Shown piece by piece: positions 1-12,700 of a DNA stretch of 64,000 nucleotides. Source of the stretch: Lepidodermella squamata (Eukaryota; Gastrotricha); the NCBI GenBank assembly GCA_047495785.1, contig JBLDXI010000026.1:930001-994000 (forward strand), read 5' to 3'. Position numbers and translations under genes: made by a program. The notes under the pieces were generated by a model. That model had not been told where the DNA came from. It was given only the letters and a program-made list of their open reading frames with translations, and searched no databases. Within the stretch, counting starts at the first letter, position 1. Each line of letters opens with the position of its first letter.

Positions 1-3000
1 GACGCGTTATATGTTGCCTGGTCCGCGATTTTAATCAGCGATTTAGCGAAGCCTTGGCAAGCATCAGCCGCTGCCTGTCTGTCACTATCAACTGTGGTCA
101 GCTGTAGGCCTGATGACTGAAAAAGTAATAAAGCAGAATACTTATATATTAATCTAAATTATATACAAACCTGGCTATCAGCGCATAGACCTTTGATCGG
201 AAGTGAACACGAATCGACGAGCAATCCAAATGCCGTTGGCAAATACCTACGCAAAACAATCATTTGATTTGATCCTTTTCTGAGCAACGATTACAATTTT
301 GACAACAAAACAAAATCAATTCAGGTGAATTCTTTGCTAATTTTTATTTTAACACCGTTAGAATTCCCATGTTCTGGGCTTAATTTTTTTCATAATTTTT
401 TTCCTCGATTCAGGTCATTCACCTGAGAAAAAAGGCTCGAAACTAAGGTGCATTTTTGACAACTCGTTTTTAACTTGACCATCAAGCATCAACCGTGATT
501 CATCGGGTAGTGCGTGGTGAAGACTGCGATATTTTATTTGATTATTGACATTTGACGCTGTTTTCAGGATATTGCTTTGAAATTTCACCAAAAATAAACG
601 AATTTGGGAAAAAAATTATAGACTTATCTACATGAGACAGCGTCATCGAAGTACAATTTAAAAATCGATTAGGGAGTCTTTCAAGGTAGTTTTTTGAGTT
701 GTCAAAATTGAGCTTGCTTTGTAAATTGTACTGACAAGTTTTCAAAATTGCACCTCCAAAATCGCTACTTTGCAATTAATTTTCCTTCAACTGGGTCTTT
801 AAAATTTACTGCTATCACCTCAATAATTACCAGCTAAACGCCAGCTTCATTTTGGTAAGCAAAATTCTACCTAAAACCGCCCAGGTGAAGAGATCCTGAT
901 GGGTGAATTTAGGGATTTCGAGGGTTCGATTCCGAAAATCAGCAATCAATAATGCAATCGAATTCGGGAAAATGAAATCGATACTCTTATTCTGTAGGAG
1001 CCAAGGGATTTTTACGATATTTTCCCAGAATTTTAGGTAGGCAACCGTAGGTAGCCCATCAAGTAGAAAAAATATCAAACTTGAAGAGCATCGTGCCCTA
1101 AATTCGGCCTATTTTTAGGTTATTCCTACTTTGCCAGCCAGGTGAATTTTTGAAAATATTCGCGCCAAACACAGAACTATAGAGGAGTTCTTGGGCTATC
1201 GAATGCCGTTTTCCGCAAGTCCGAAGTCCGATTTTACCTTGATTTGTGGCTACTCCTGTAGGCACCTTGACTCCTGGGCGGAATTAACCTAATTTTGGCC
1301 ACCTCATACATTTACGCTAATACCTTCAGTTTGATACCGTTATATTCGTCTCGGCAAGCCGAGTGTGGAAAATGCCTTTGTGGCTTTACCAGTGAGCTTT
1401 TCCTTGATGACGCGACGTTAAATTCACATGCGCTACTTACATTCACCAGGGCCTGCCATGCCCAACGCGCTGTGCCAAAACGGTATACTTAGATCGATGA
1501 GACTGCCATCCTCCCATGTGAAATCAGCGAATAGACCGATAAATGGATAATATAACCCGACTTGATTTTTGACCGCGTTCCACGCCGCATCGAGATCAGC
1601 CTGTGATGAAAATGTCGCCAGTCGCCCGCCGTCCGTTTTACACTGCTTCCAATGATCATAGAAAAAGCCAATGGGGCCATAGGGTAGCATGGAGAGAAAA
1701 TAAGGACTCAAGTCAGCTAGGCAGCTCGCGTAATTTACAGCAAATTTCGTTGAGTTCGAAAACATGTTAACCTTTTACGGAAGAAAATATGATTTTAGAC
1801 GTATTAGATTGTTGCTTTTACCTGAGTTGAGACACTCGGGCAGATGTTGTAGCACTTTTTGCCATTCTGAGTATTGCACTGAACTGCAATCTAAAAATTA
1901 CCGAGAAAATATTAGTATATCTTGCACTTTTACTAAAGTTCCGTTTAGTATAAAAATATCTCAATTTTTGAGGAATTTACTCAAGTAAAAATTCAATTTG
2001 TCGCTTCGATAGAAGCTTCAGAAAACTTTGAAAAGAGAAATCCTGGCAACTCGCTACAGGAGAAAAGAAAACTGAAGTACCCCTGATAAGCAGTTGGCTT
2101 TGTTTCGGTAGACACCAGTTGAAAATTCCTCGGTTTCATTGGCGAAACAGCGAGAGCTGCTCGGTCGGCAACCAGTGAATTCCCGGGTAGTGGCATCGAA
2201 GCAGCGAATATGCGGCTTGACAGCGTCGGCATAATCGCCTGAAACAAGTTCCAACATTCAGCAATTATTTCTCTGGTTAGCCAGGTAATATTGAATCGAT
2301 AAACTCACTGCCGATACTTTGAAGGCAAGCGTCCAAGCTGGTGAATGGAGTTGCCGATGGAGGCTTCGACTAGACTCACAACAAATTAACAGATAACAGA
2401 TCAGGTATTGAGTGTTTCTCACCGAATTTGTTGGACACGAGAGCTCGCTTGGAACACAGGTGACAAATTTGTTAGCGGCATCGAAACACGCATCGAATTT
2501 GAGAGCCTGTTGTACCAATTTATTTATCAACAACAAAGTGATTTGGAACGATTTTACCGAGAAGGCGTTTTGGTCTGTTGTACAGCTCGCCAAATTTGTC
2601 CTGAACGGGTAAGCGCCGTTGTAGGAGTTTCCAATCTGAAGTTAAAAATTATCACATTATGAAATAATATTTTATTCAAATTATCATGAATTTCGACGGA
2701 AAAATGAAAGCTACAATCGACAGTCTACTATTTCGGCGTCTCAAATCATTCAAAATTAGGTTAGTTCAAGAATGGAATACCATGATATCGGTTGCTTTAT
2801 CACAGCCAGGGCTTCCCGGTCGGCAAGTCACTGCATAACTATTAAATCTGTAGCACAGCCGAGCAGTCTGGGGAAAATTCTGAAAATTATAGAGCAGAAA
2901 ATGACTAAAATATCTCACCGCTCTCAAGCAGGCAGTTTGATCAGACAAGCTGCTTCCAAGCTGAGAAAAAATTCAGAATAATAAATAGCTATTTATAATG

Positions 3001-3263
3001 GGTGGGCAAAGATGGCATTATAAATTTCCAAATGTAGACGATAAAAATATCAAAAAATAATTCGAAAAATTTGGTTATAAATCATGTTCAAAATTGGTAT
3101 AATGACTCACCTGGTATTCGCGTAGTCGTTGACAGCCATAAGGCAATTCGCGGCAATCTGTGAATTTGTCATCGAATTGCGAGAAGCAGCGAACCCACTC
3201 GCCACATTGCACCACATCAGCGACTGCCAACAACGCGGCAAATATCGTGAATGGCAATTTCAT
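1..3263 (-). pseudogene. Secreted cysteine-module/C-type lectin protein, copy 1 (partial, probably frameshifted)
   Basis: This is the left-edge copy of the gene at 9757-13424, and its 3' end lies outside the window. Exon 1 (3111-3263) encodes a signal peptide (MKLPFTIFAALLAVADVVQC) and the first cysteine module. Later exons carry C-x9/10-C-x6-C modules near 2790-2870, 2440-2500 and 2120-2230, then NTQNGKKCYNIC near 1825-1890. The first lectin domain (ending at 1441) has GGRLATFSSQADLD and FIGLFADFTWEDGS. Exon 171-246 should finish that domain and 1-110 starts a second one. Exon 171-246 is 76 nt, against 77 nt in copy 2. With the same splice sites this shifts frame and reaches a stop early in the next exon, so copy 1 is probably a pseudogene unless the base is a sequence error. 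A lectin/adhesion or immune role is inferred from the family. Confidence 0.72.
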
Positions 3264-4433
3264 TAATTGATGTTTTGTAAAATAATGAACGAAAATTTTG
3301 AATATCCTCAGAAACTTTGACTGTTGTGGCTAATATTTGTGATATTTTGGTGATTTGAAATTTTTTTCATTTATGTTTTTTCTTCCCATAGTTTACACAT
3401 TGAGAAAAACAATAACAATCACGTGCATTTTTTACAATCAGGTGCATCCGGCACACGCTTCTTATTTGGCTGTATGTGTCCGAATATAGAGAGAGAAAAA
3501 TTGTCATGCAATTAACTTGCTAATGGGACTCAGAAATGACCTATTTCCTAGTATACACATTTACTGTAGCTAGAAATGGGAAAGAAAATCGAACGCTTAA
3601 AATGTCAAGTTCTCGATTTACAATTTTGTCGAATGTTTCCATCCATTTACCTGGATTCAGCTGGTCATTTGAATGAATTTCGCTGGTCATCAATTTCCTG
3701 CTTGGTTAACAGCGCTGAATTTTTTGGCGCGCTGGGATACACATTTTGATTGGTTTGATATGTCTTATTGGCATCGAACAAATTCGCTGAATTTATGACA
3801 ATATAAGCCTAAAACCCTGAAATTTGACAAAGTTGTGAATATTTTTATCTTGTTGTGATTTCATTTCAACCTTTTTCTGATTTCATCATACACCTGCAGA
3901 AAAAGAGCTACGTCGATATCCGGCCGATAATACAACTTTTTGACGGATTCATAATTTACCGTATTTTACGAATTATAAGACCCTGCCCTGTATTTTTTTC
4001 AAACGAGGTTCAAGTCCTGCCCTATATTTAGGGCCTGCCCCATTATTTTGGTTCTGCCCTTTAATTTTTCGAACCTAATCAGTCACATGAAGAGTAACTC
4101 TTCAGTGTTAACAGTGAATATGACGGTTAAAGTGTTAAATTAGTAAATTGAATTGAAATGCATTGAAGATATCAACAAAACAAGGAAGCTGAAAAAGATA
4201 ACCGTCTTGGGGTTATATTTCGGATCTCGCGCCTCGATTTGCAAGCCGGCAGTGGACGCATTGCGCAATTTAGGAATCAGCAAACCGACCATCCATCGAA
4301 TCCTTTCGGAAATAGCCTATCGCAGCAGCAAGATGATTAATTCTTTCCTCTACGAACCCGTTATATGAAATAATCCTAAACCTTGAAACACATATCCAAA
4401 GAAATTCTAGTTACTCCAGTGTCGTTATGGCAA
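3264..4433. other. Intergenic: duplicated 5' flank of lectin copy 1, then a transposase-like ORF
   Basis: About the first 300 bp is recognisably the same as 13490-13760 upstream of copy 2, including a CACGTGCATTTTTT block at about 3421, so the promoter was duplicated with the gene. The stretch 3960-4075 repeats short CCTGCCC-type phrases. The ORF at 4153-4368 is described separately. Confidence 0.5.
4153..4368 (+). pseudogene. Possible transposase helix-turn-helix fragment
   Basis: This 71-residue ORF opens with ATG. It includes the phrase ALRNLGISKPTIHRILSE, which reads like the N-terminal helix-turn-helix of Tc1/mariner-like or related transposases (a short helix, GIS turn, then a recognition helix with R-I-L). 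No catalytic DDE/D part follows and the frame closes at 4368. I treat it as a transposon relic. A chance ORF is possible. Confidence 0.3.
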
Positions 4434-4870
4434 CTGTTATTTATAAACGGTGTGGCTATTGGCACATACATTATGTGCCCCTTAATGGCTATTGGCACAT
4501 AACATTTTTCATTTAACTGCTTTTTTCGGGAGTTTAATTCCCAGATACCAGCATTTCAACCTTGCATTAGCAATCTAGGGGCGGCGAATTCACTGGAATC
4601 GTCGGATTTCACGTAACTATGCGATAGACTTCAGATACTCTACTTGGGCTACCCATTAGATGACGGATACCCCGATTTGCGGGCCCATGACTGCAATTTC
4701 GATATGGCCATTCGATTCCCCGTAGACGAAAACCCTAATATCAATACTCGTGGAACATTTCGATGCGTGACTTTCTAAAACATCGAAAATTGAAATTAGC
4801 GTTATGTGCCAATAGCCATTAAGGGGCACATAATTATGTGCCAATAGCAACACCCATTTATAAATAACAG
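4434..4870. mobile_element. MITE-like element, 437 bp, with ~70-bp terminal inverted repeats
   Basis: The ends 4434-4503 and 4801-4870 are near-perfect inverted copies, starting CTGTTATTTATAAA and ending in GGCTATTGGCACATAAC. Each arm also contains a smaller palindrome built on GGCACATA/TATGTGCC. The roughly 300-bp interior has no convincing coding frame. No clear target-site duplication was found. Confidence 0.85.
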
Positions 4871-5992
4871 CGGGCTTTTGTTGTTTATAACAATAATATA
4901 TTATATATATATATATGAGCCGCGACAAGTGAAAACCGTAGCTTACGCACTTGTGAGAAATTTTCACAAGAACGCAAAGAAGGCTTGATAGCTGAATTTT
5001 GTCAAAATCGACTTTTCATGATTTTCTAGTGCAGTTTTTCATGAGGAATCTGCTGGTGCAATCCGATTTTCTCTGCGATGCCTAGTTTTCATGCTATAAC
5101 CTGAAAATGCGAGTGCGTCAAAAAACATGAAATTTACGCATTTTTCACGCATTTTGTGGTATATTTGGGGTGCGCGTAAAAGTTTTACCATTACATTTTT
5201 CGAACGAGAACACTATATTCATTTCCAAGCTTGTTACTTGTAGTATTTTTAGACATAAAAACCGCCCATAAATTCGAAACTTGACCTTTGACGTTAACGC
5301 GCGGAATGCGGATGACTCATAAAAAAACGTTAAAATCCGAATTTTGAGTGCGATTTTTTCATCATCTCTATGATCAATGTAGCTTTTGGTGATCTGCCAT
5401 CATATCTATGAATAGGGCTAGGTTCCTGTGGCATGGATAAATACTGAATTTGAAGGAACAGGGTAAATCGCCGTTGAAATCAAGATTAAATCATAGGCTA
5501 TGAATTTCATGAACGAATACTGTTTCCTTTGTTTTTCCATTAATTTTCCGAATTTCCCCGTGAAATTACTGCAGCTAGAGTAGAGCCGAGCACCCTAGCT
5601 AGCAGTGAAATTAATTATGAGGCTTATGTCAACAAAATTTGATCTCTTTTCGAGCATAAAATCCTCAATTTTTAATTTTTGGGACCTCTCGCAAATTTTA
5701 AAAGTTATTTAACGAGCCATTAATGTAGCATGATTTTTGAAGTCAAGACTGCTATAGCTATGAATCAACATAACAAGCTCAATACTATTGTTGATTGTGA
5801 GAAGAGGGATCGTCGATTTAACGGAAGCTATCAAATTAGGCCATTGGCACTTCGCATGATTTATCCAAGCTAATCATTTCGGCTGGGCCTGTTGCAGATA
5901 CTTTATTCAGACTTTTATCGTACCGTGATTGCAGAACGGCTAAAATGCCTGCCTTACACATTAAATTCTGTGAAAAATAAGCAGTGTGCCGG
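4871..5992. other. Gene-poor stretch
   Basis: A short AT repeat lies at about 4897-4915. No splice-compatible coding frame or strong repeat was seen here. Confidence 0.4.
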
Positions 5993-6129
5993 TGGTTGCG
6001 TAACTAATAAACTCATTGAATCACCCAAAGTAACCTCGTCAAAAATCACCTTCGACTTGTAAATCATATATGGTGATTTTTGACGAGGTTACTTTGGGTG
6101 ATTCAATGAGTTTATTAGTTACGCAACCA
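5993..6129. repeat. Perfect 58-bp inverted repeat (hairpin)
   Basis: Arms 5993-6050 and 6072-6129 are exact reverse complements around a 21-bp spacer. No flanking duplication is evident. It could be a fold-back element or a hairpin-RNA source. Confidence 0.95.
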
Positions 6130-6975
6130 TTATTTTGCTATTTCGAAATTTCTTTGAGGAAATCGAACAAATTGTTCTGAAATTAAGCCCACTGGGGGAT
6201 CTTCGATCCTTTACCGAATATTTTAAAAGTTCGATGGTAAATGGTTCGGTAATTTTCGGTTTTCGATAGAATTTCTTCGGATTTTATAATCCTATTCACA
6301 AGAGAAGATTATTTTTCTTACGGCATTTTGGATTTTTCTAAGAGTTTTCTGGCAATGAGATACGACTTAAAGTTCCTCACGATTACGGAATAATATGGAG
6401 CTTTTTTTAACCCTTTCACGGCCGAATTTTTTATCTAACAAAAAAATAGTTGACAGCATTTCTGGGGGATTTCGAAGAAACCCGTTTTTGAAACCCGTTT
6501 GTCGCTACCTAACATCGTTTAGACTGTGCGAAAAAAGGTGGAAATCGCCCTATCGGCCCAGCTGATTTCAGGCGATTCAGGCGATTTCTAAATTAGATTT
6601 TCAAATGTTACTCATTTGACTTTCATGAAGGTCCCTAACATCCCCCTTCACTGATAACGCTGACAACGGTCAGTCTAAGGAAGTTTTTAAAAGTCAGTAT
6701 TCAGGTCAGAATTCAGCTTTCCGCGCGACAGTTTTGAGGCTCAAGAAGGACGCTTGTATAAGTCTGGGCCGTTAGGGCGATTTCGACTGCTTGACTAAAA
6801 TCAAGGCGGCGCCGTTCATTTTTGTCGAAAGCTGATGAGAATTCAAGTCAATGAGACAATGCCGGAAACTGTAGTATTTTTAGTTTGACCGGATGATGGC
6901 ATGGGGTTACCTTAGTTTCAAATTGAAAAAATCGAAATTTCACCACGGTTACAAATTTTAAAAGGGTCTAAATAA
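6130..6975. other. Gene-poor stretch
   Basis: AT-rich intergenic sequence. I saw no coding frame, repeat or RNA gene that I can support. Confidence 0.4.
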
Positions 6976-7583
6976 GTGCACCACCTAAAATGAGGTTCCA
7001 GCACTAAATTTGAGAGTGCGTTTACCTAATTTGCAAACAGCTCGCACTAACTCATTTGGGCACCTAAATATGAGTTCCAGCACTAAATATCAGCATTCAG
7101 TGCCTATTACTGCTGTTAAGCCTAGGCGAGGCTCTCAGGCATTCTCAACCACGCGCCCTCAGACGATGCATGACTAGGTTTTCACCGTATTCCGTATTAC
7201 CGGCAGCTCAAGCCACTTTTATAGTGCTGGAGGTAGGCATGGGTTTATGGTTCCGAGAAATGTTAAGGAGTTAGGATTAGGATAGGATGCACACGCGATT
7301 TTGCATAATTTCGGTTTCATAATTTTAAGAGAAATACGGACTTAAAAATAATGCATATTATGCAAATGAGCCATGCTGTTGAGATTAGCATCACTTTATG
7401 ATACACTCTTTCGATTGGGAATTGTTAAGTTGCCACTGCCTACAACTCTGCTACAGAACGCCACCATTGGCTTTTTACGCTTTTTACGCTTATTTAGTGT
7501 TGAATAGGATTAGTGCGAGTGACTTTCAAATTTAGTGCTGGAACCTTAAATTTAGTGCTGGAACCTTATTTTTAGTAGGTGCA
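6976..7583. mobile_element. MITE-like element with inverted GGTTCCAGCACTAAAT ends
   Basis: The left end (6976-7100) starts GTGCACCACCTAAAA and carries two copies of GTTCCAGCACTAAAT. The right end (about 7480-7583) carries the same phrase twice in inverted orientation and closes with TAGTAGGTGCA. The interior is non-coding. A short relic of the same phrase occurs at 13155-13240. Confidence 0.65.
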
Positions 7584-8470
7584 GTTGGCACACCCATTTT
7601 AAAATGGCTACAGTTTCAAAACGGTGTGAGATAGCGGTCCGATTCTTTCAACTTCTTGTAGCCAACATCGAAAGGTACATACTATTTTGGAGTAATGAAG
7701 AATCTTGGAGCTGAGGCAGTCATTACTCCAAGCATAATATTGCTGAAAAGGGCGATTGAAAATTCATCAAACTGAAATTACAGTACACTGGGACTCAGCT
7801 AATATCATCGAACCTTTATTTTCTTTTCTCGTACCATTTTGATTTAAAGCGTCGGAAATACAAAAATTCCATGAAAAGTAAATTATTCCATCGGAATGAC
7901 TCATTTTAATTTATTTCATCGGAAATCGCTTGGCGGGTCTCAATTTATTGCTATCGAATACATTTGTTGCTCTGTTACGGTTAATATCATGTTGCTAGCA
8001 TGCGAAGATTAACGCGCAGACACGGTTTTGGATATTCCGACGGTCGTTAGGCGTCTTATTTACCTCTGCGTACGGTGCAGGTTGCACGACCTGCACTATT
8101 GATCGTTCAGTTCGCATATTATCAAGCCCTGATTTAATTCCGACGGTGTTAAGACATTCCGCTATTAGCGGGATCGCACGCTAACTTCTACAGGGTGGCC
8201 AAATAAGCCACAGAAAGCGAAATTTATGAGCATCATTTTGATGAGCTTCAAGAAATTTAGGAGTTCCATCGTGAACAAAATGCTTCAAATTTTCGATTTC
8301 TCCTCCTCATTTAATTGATGCGCATCAAACTCGCCTTTCGCGGCTTTTTAGCCGCCCTGTATAATATATGGGGTTATATTGGGTTATAATATAGGGAAAT
8401 TAAAACGATCGCTCAGAAATTGGGATGCTCTTAAAAACTTTCAGCTTTAATTTTTCACGCAGAAAGCATA
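7584..8470. other. Gene-poor stretch
   Basis: No coding frame, repeat pair or RNA gene that I can support was seen between the two inverted-repeat elements. Confidence 0.4.
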
Positions 8471-8971
8471 CCGTAAATTGGGGCAAAATGGGCGCGGGAA
8501 AAAAATTACCCTCTGGTTTTGTCGCATTTTTACACGTTTCGCAGAGTGTCCTAATTCCGATTTTATAGGAAGCTCATTTTGCCCCAGGTTTGGGGCAAAT
8601 TGGACAGGTGTTTTTGGGGCTAATTGACCACCCTTATCCTTATAATGGGTTTTTAATATTTAGTGATTGTGAGGGTTGAATGGTGGAGTGGTTGTGATGC
8701 GTCATCAGAACTTGAGCGATCTGATGAGCGACGGTTCGATTCCTCATAAAGTAGCATTTTTTGCAACTCACCTCAGTGCAAAAACATGCCGTGACCTCAT
8801 TTCGGGACATACGTGGCTGGAAATTTGCAGGCCTGTAAGAGGCTTGTTGATAATCGCCCCCGTAAATTTTTGTGAAGTTTTACCTTTTAGTGTTTGAGCT
8901 ATCGATAAAAATGTGAAAACCTCAATTTTTGGCCAATTAGCCCCAAAGGTTCATTTTGCCACAAATGACGG
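8471..8971. mobile_element. TA-flanked TIR element E1 carrying a tRNA-like sequence
   Basis: It begins CCGTAAATTGGGGCAAAATG and ends with the inverted form (CATTTTGCCACAAATGACGG), with TA on both sides. It looks like an internally deleted relative of E2 (19138-20176), whose two ends it matches. An A-box-like TGGTGGAGTGG (8681-8691) and a B-box-like GGTTCGATTCC (8733-8743) lie inside. Confidence 0.8.
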
Positions 8972-9756
8972 TACATTCATGCCGTGAGCCGTGAGGACAG
9001 TGCAGGAAATAAGAAAAAAAAACAAAAAAAATCTTTTCCATCTCGGGAAAAATTACGATATCAAAATGTTGAAGATGCGCCCGGCTTGATGACACGGGGT
9101 CGCGAGCTTAATCTTTATGAAGAACCGTGGTTGCTCGCGGCCGTGGCGCGGGTCATCTTCCAGGTTCCAGGGGCTAGGCGATAATTTATGAATAAGTGCA
9201 ATATAACGCGTGTTTCATCGAACATTTGAAATAATATAATGTGTCTTAACCCATCGGAAACTGAGATGAAATAAAATGTTGAATTTTCCGATGGTTTTGT
9301 TGAAAATAAGAAAAATATATATTCCGATGGTTCCGACGCTTTAATTTAAAAAGGTTCGAGAAAAGAAAATAAAGGTTCGATGGTTTCATTTTACTTCGTA
9401 CACTGTCAAAGTCAAAATTCCGTAATCGTCCTTTCATGGCCGTGAAAGGGTTAATCGCATTCTCAACTGAATTCAAGCAACTCTCAGCGCTAAGAAAGCT
9501 GTACCTTTTTAGCTTGATGCCTTCAAAATGTTCACAAATATATTTATTATTTTATTATTGCTTCATGCTTCACCATAAATCATCGGTTAATGAAGAATAT
9601 ATTTGTACATCACATTTTGAAAGCGAGGATAGATCACTGTTTTCGGTGGTTTGAGAGAACTTGGAGAAAACACAGGTTAATTAGTTCAAAATTGTTTGAA
9701 AGTGAGCGACGAATGTCAATTGAGCTAGACGTTCTGTTTTTTGGTCGCTCTTGGTA
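8972..9756. other. Intergenic, 3' of lectin copy 2
   Basis: A purine run lies at 9010-9035. The short ORFs here have no splice context or recognisable domain. Confidence 0.4.
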
Positions 9757-12700
9757 TCATCCGCCTTGTAGCTTCTCGCAAACAGCGTAACGGTTGTTGT
9801 TGCAGACGCTGTGGTAAATCTTGCCATCACGTAGATAAGCACCTATAAGAAAAAAACTCCCATAATTGATCGGACGTTATAGCAGTATGTTTTTACGCCT
9901 TACAGTGCATTGAGGCATCAGGTGCATCTTGAAAATCGAACTGCGAGTTGTTGAACGGCACGCCTGATACCCAGTGATAGCTAGACAGATCTCGACGCAT
10001 TCCGCCGGTATAGAGTTCGTCTTCCAGGCCAGGTACAAACGCAAGAGACGCGTTAAATGTTGCATTGTCCGTTATTTTAATCAGCGTCTTTCCGAGACTT
10101 TTGCATGCATCAGCCGCAGCTTGTCTGTCACTAGCAGGTGGGGTCTGTTGTAGGCCTGATGACTGAGAAAGTATTACACCAGAATATTTAGCTATCAAAA
10201 AAAAATGTTACAACAAACCTGGCTATCAGCGCACAGACCTTTGTACGCAATTGAGCACGAATCAATCGATAATCCACGATGTGCCAGGACAATACCTATG
10301 CAACAAACAAACGTTTTCGCGAGGCCCAAATTATGATGACCCATATTTTTCTAATATTTGTCTGATCATTTGATTTGATCAATATTTGATCCTCCTTTGC
10401 TCCTTAGACAGCAGCAAACAATACATTTCGTGAGGCCCACTGATTGCCCTTACTTTTCCAATTTTTGCCTAATAATTTCAGTTGATAGTTGATCAATATT
10501 TCATTCTGTTTTGTAAGACAAATGACAAATGTTTCGATGTCTCAAGTTCGAAATGCTAATTCTCATTCCCGTAGAAAATTTGTGAATTCGTTTCATTAAT
10601 TATGCAATTTATTTCAAGAAAACAAGAACTAAGAAGCAATTACATGCAAAAGGTTCGGGGAGAAAACTCCGGGTTCGGGCCGGGACTTGATATACCGTTA
10701 CCGAAACTACTAACCCGGGCTTATACAAAAATGATAACTCGAAAAATGGGGAAGAGTAGGCTACTATTTAAGACTGGGCTTCTATTTGAGATAGGCTTAT
10801 GCAACGGAGACCTGGCTTTATTTTCCGTCTTTTACTCTCAAAAGTCATCAAAGTTTTCACTTTAGATATTAGCTAGGTCGTCTTATAGCTGTAAATTAAA
10901 AATGATATGGAAATCTACTACAAAAATAATTGTAAATCGCAGATTATTAAATATCTTCAGGCATTTTTCCTTTTTCAATATCATTCAGCGGATGAGCCAG
11001 TGCACTCGTTTCGAACGTGCCTTAGTAGTCTAGGCTACTATTCGAGATAGGACTATGCATCGACAAATTTCAATTTACCTAAGCTTATAAACGAGTGGGG
11101 GCTTATATTTCGGTAACTACGGTAGTTATCGCGTGGGGCGAATAGTATGACCCGAGCCCGGCGGCCCGAGTGCGGTGCTGAACAATACCGCTGATTCCTA
11201 TTGTTCTCCGCCGTGCTCGGGCCGGCCCGTGAGCGGTGAAGCGTGATTCTTTCGAATTTGTTAAATTTACAGTAAACGTCGCATACGGGCATGTTTTAAA
11301 GCAGCCCGATCGCGGAGCGGCAAATCATTTTTCCCCGTCTGCGAAGGGCCGGCCCGAACGCGTACGGGCAGATTTCGGACTCGGGCCCCAACAAATATAA
11401 AATAATTTATCAGTGGATCGCACGACAGAAATGTTTCATCCCTGCACTCATACTCACAGCAGACTCGTAGCAACGGTCAATTGACCAATCAGCATGCGCG
11501 CCAAAGTTCAAATTTGTAGTGGTTCCGCAATGAAAATCAATGAAGTTCAAATAGTTGTTTCGTCCTGTTACTTACATCCTGCACCGGGTTGTAGGGCATA
11601 CTCGCTGCGCCAAAACGGCGTATAAGGATCGATGAGACTGCCATCCTCCCATGTGAAATCGGCAAACAGACCGATATATGGATAGGAAGACCCCACTTCA
11701 TTTACAACAGCGCTCCAGGCCGAATCGAGATCAGCCTGCGATGAAAATGTCGCCAGTCGCCCGCCGTCAGTTTTGCACTGCTGCAACTGCCGGAGAAAAA
11801 CGCCAGAGTCTAGCCGGGAGAGAAAATAAGGACTCAAATCCTTAGCCGCTAGGCAGCTTGCATGATTTTCAGCGAATTTCGTCGAGTTCGAAAACATCTT
11901 CACCTTTTTCGGAAGAAAGTATAAAATCAGTCGCTGTTCTTAAATTCTCGTGCAATCTTCTACCATTGTAGAGCCACTTGGACAGATGTTGTAACACCGT
12001 TTGCCATTCTGGGTCTCGCACTGAACAGCATGCTGAAAAATAACGAATAAATTTTCTAAATCGAAATTCAAGCTTCCACTTCGACAGAAAATGGTATATT
12101 TTGAAAGTAAGTATACCCAAGAGAGGCAGTTGGCTTTATTTCGGTAGACACCAGTTGAGAATTCCTCGGTTTCATTGGCGAAACAGCGAGAGCTGCTCGG
12201 TCGACAACCAGTGAATTCCCGAGTTGCGGAATTGAAGCAGCGGATGTGCGGCTTGACAGCGTCGGCATAATCGCCTGAAACAAGTTACAACGCATAGCAA
12301 TTGTTTCTCTGGTTAGCCATGTAAAATTGCATCGATCAACTCACTGCCGATACTTTGAAGGCAAGCGTCCAAGCTGGTGAATGGAGTTGCCGATGGAGGC
12401 TTCGACTAGACTCACAACAAATTGACAGATAACAGATCAGGTATTGAGTTTCTCACCGAATTCGTTGGGCACGAGAGTTCGCTTGGAACGCAGGTGACAA
12501 ATTTGTTAGCGGAATCGAAACACGCATCGAATTTACGAGTCTGTGATAACAAGATTGATATTCTCCTTTCAGTGAAAAAACTATTGTAGGATGAATACCG
12601 AGAATGAATTTTGATCTGTAGTGCAACTCGCCAAATTTGACCTGAACGGGTAAAAGCCGTTGTAAGAATTGCCAATCTGAAACAGAGACAAATAATTCGA

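Noticed and set aside
8676-8897. 73-residue ORF
   Set aside because: It overlaps the tRNA-like module of element E1 and is not conserved as a frame in E2.
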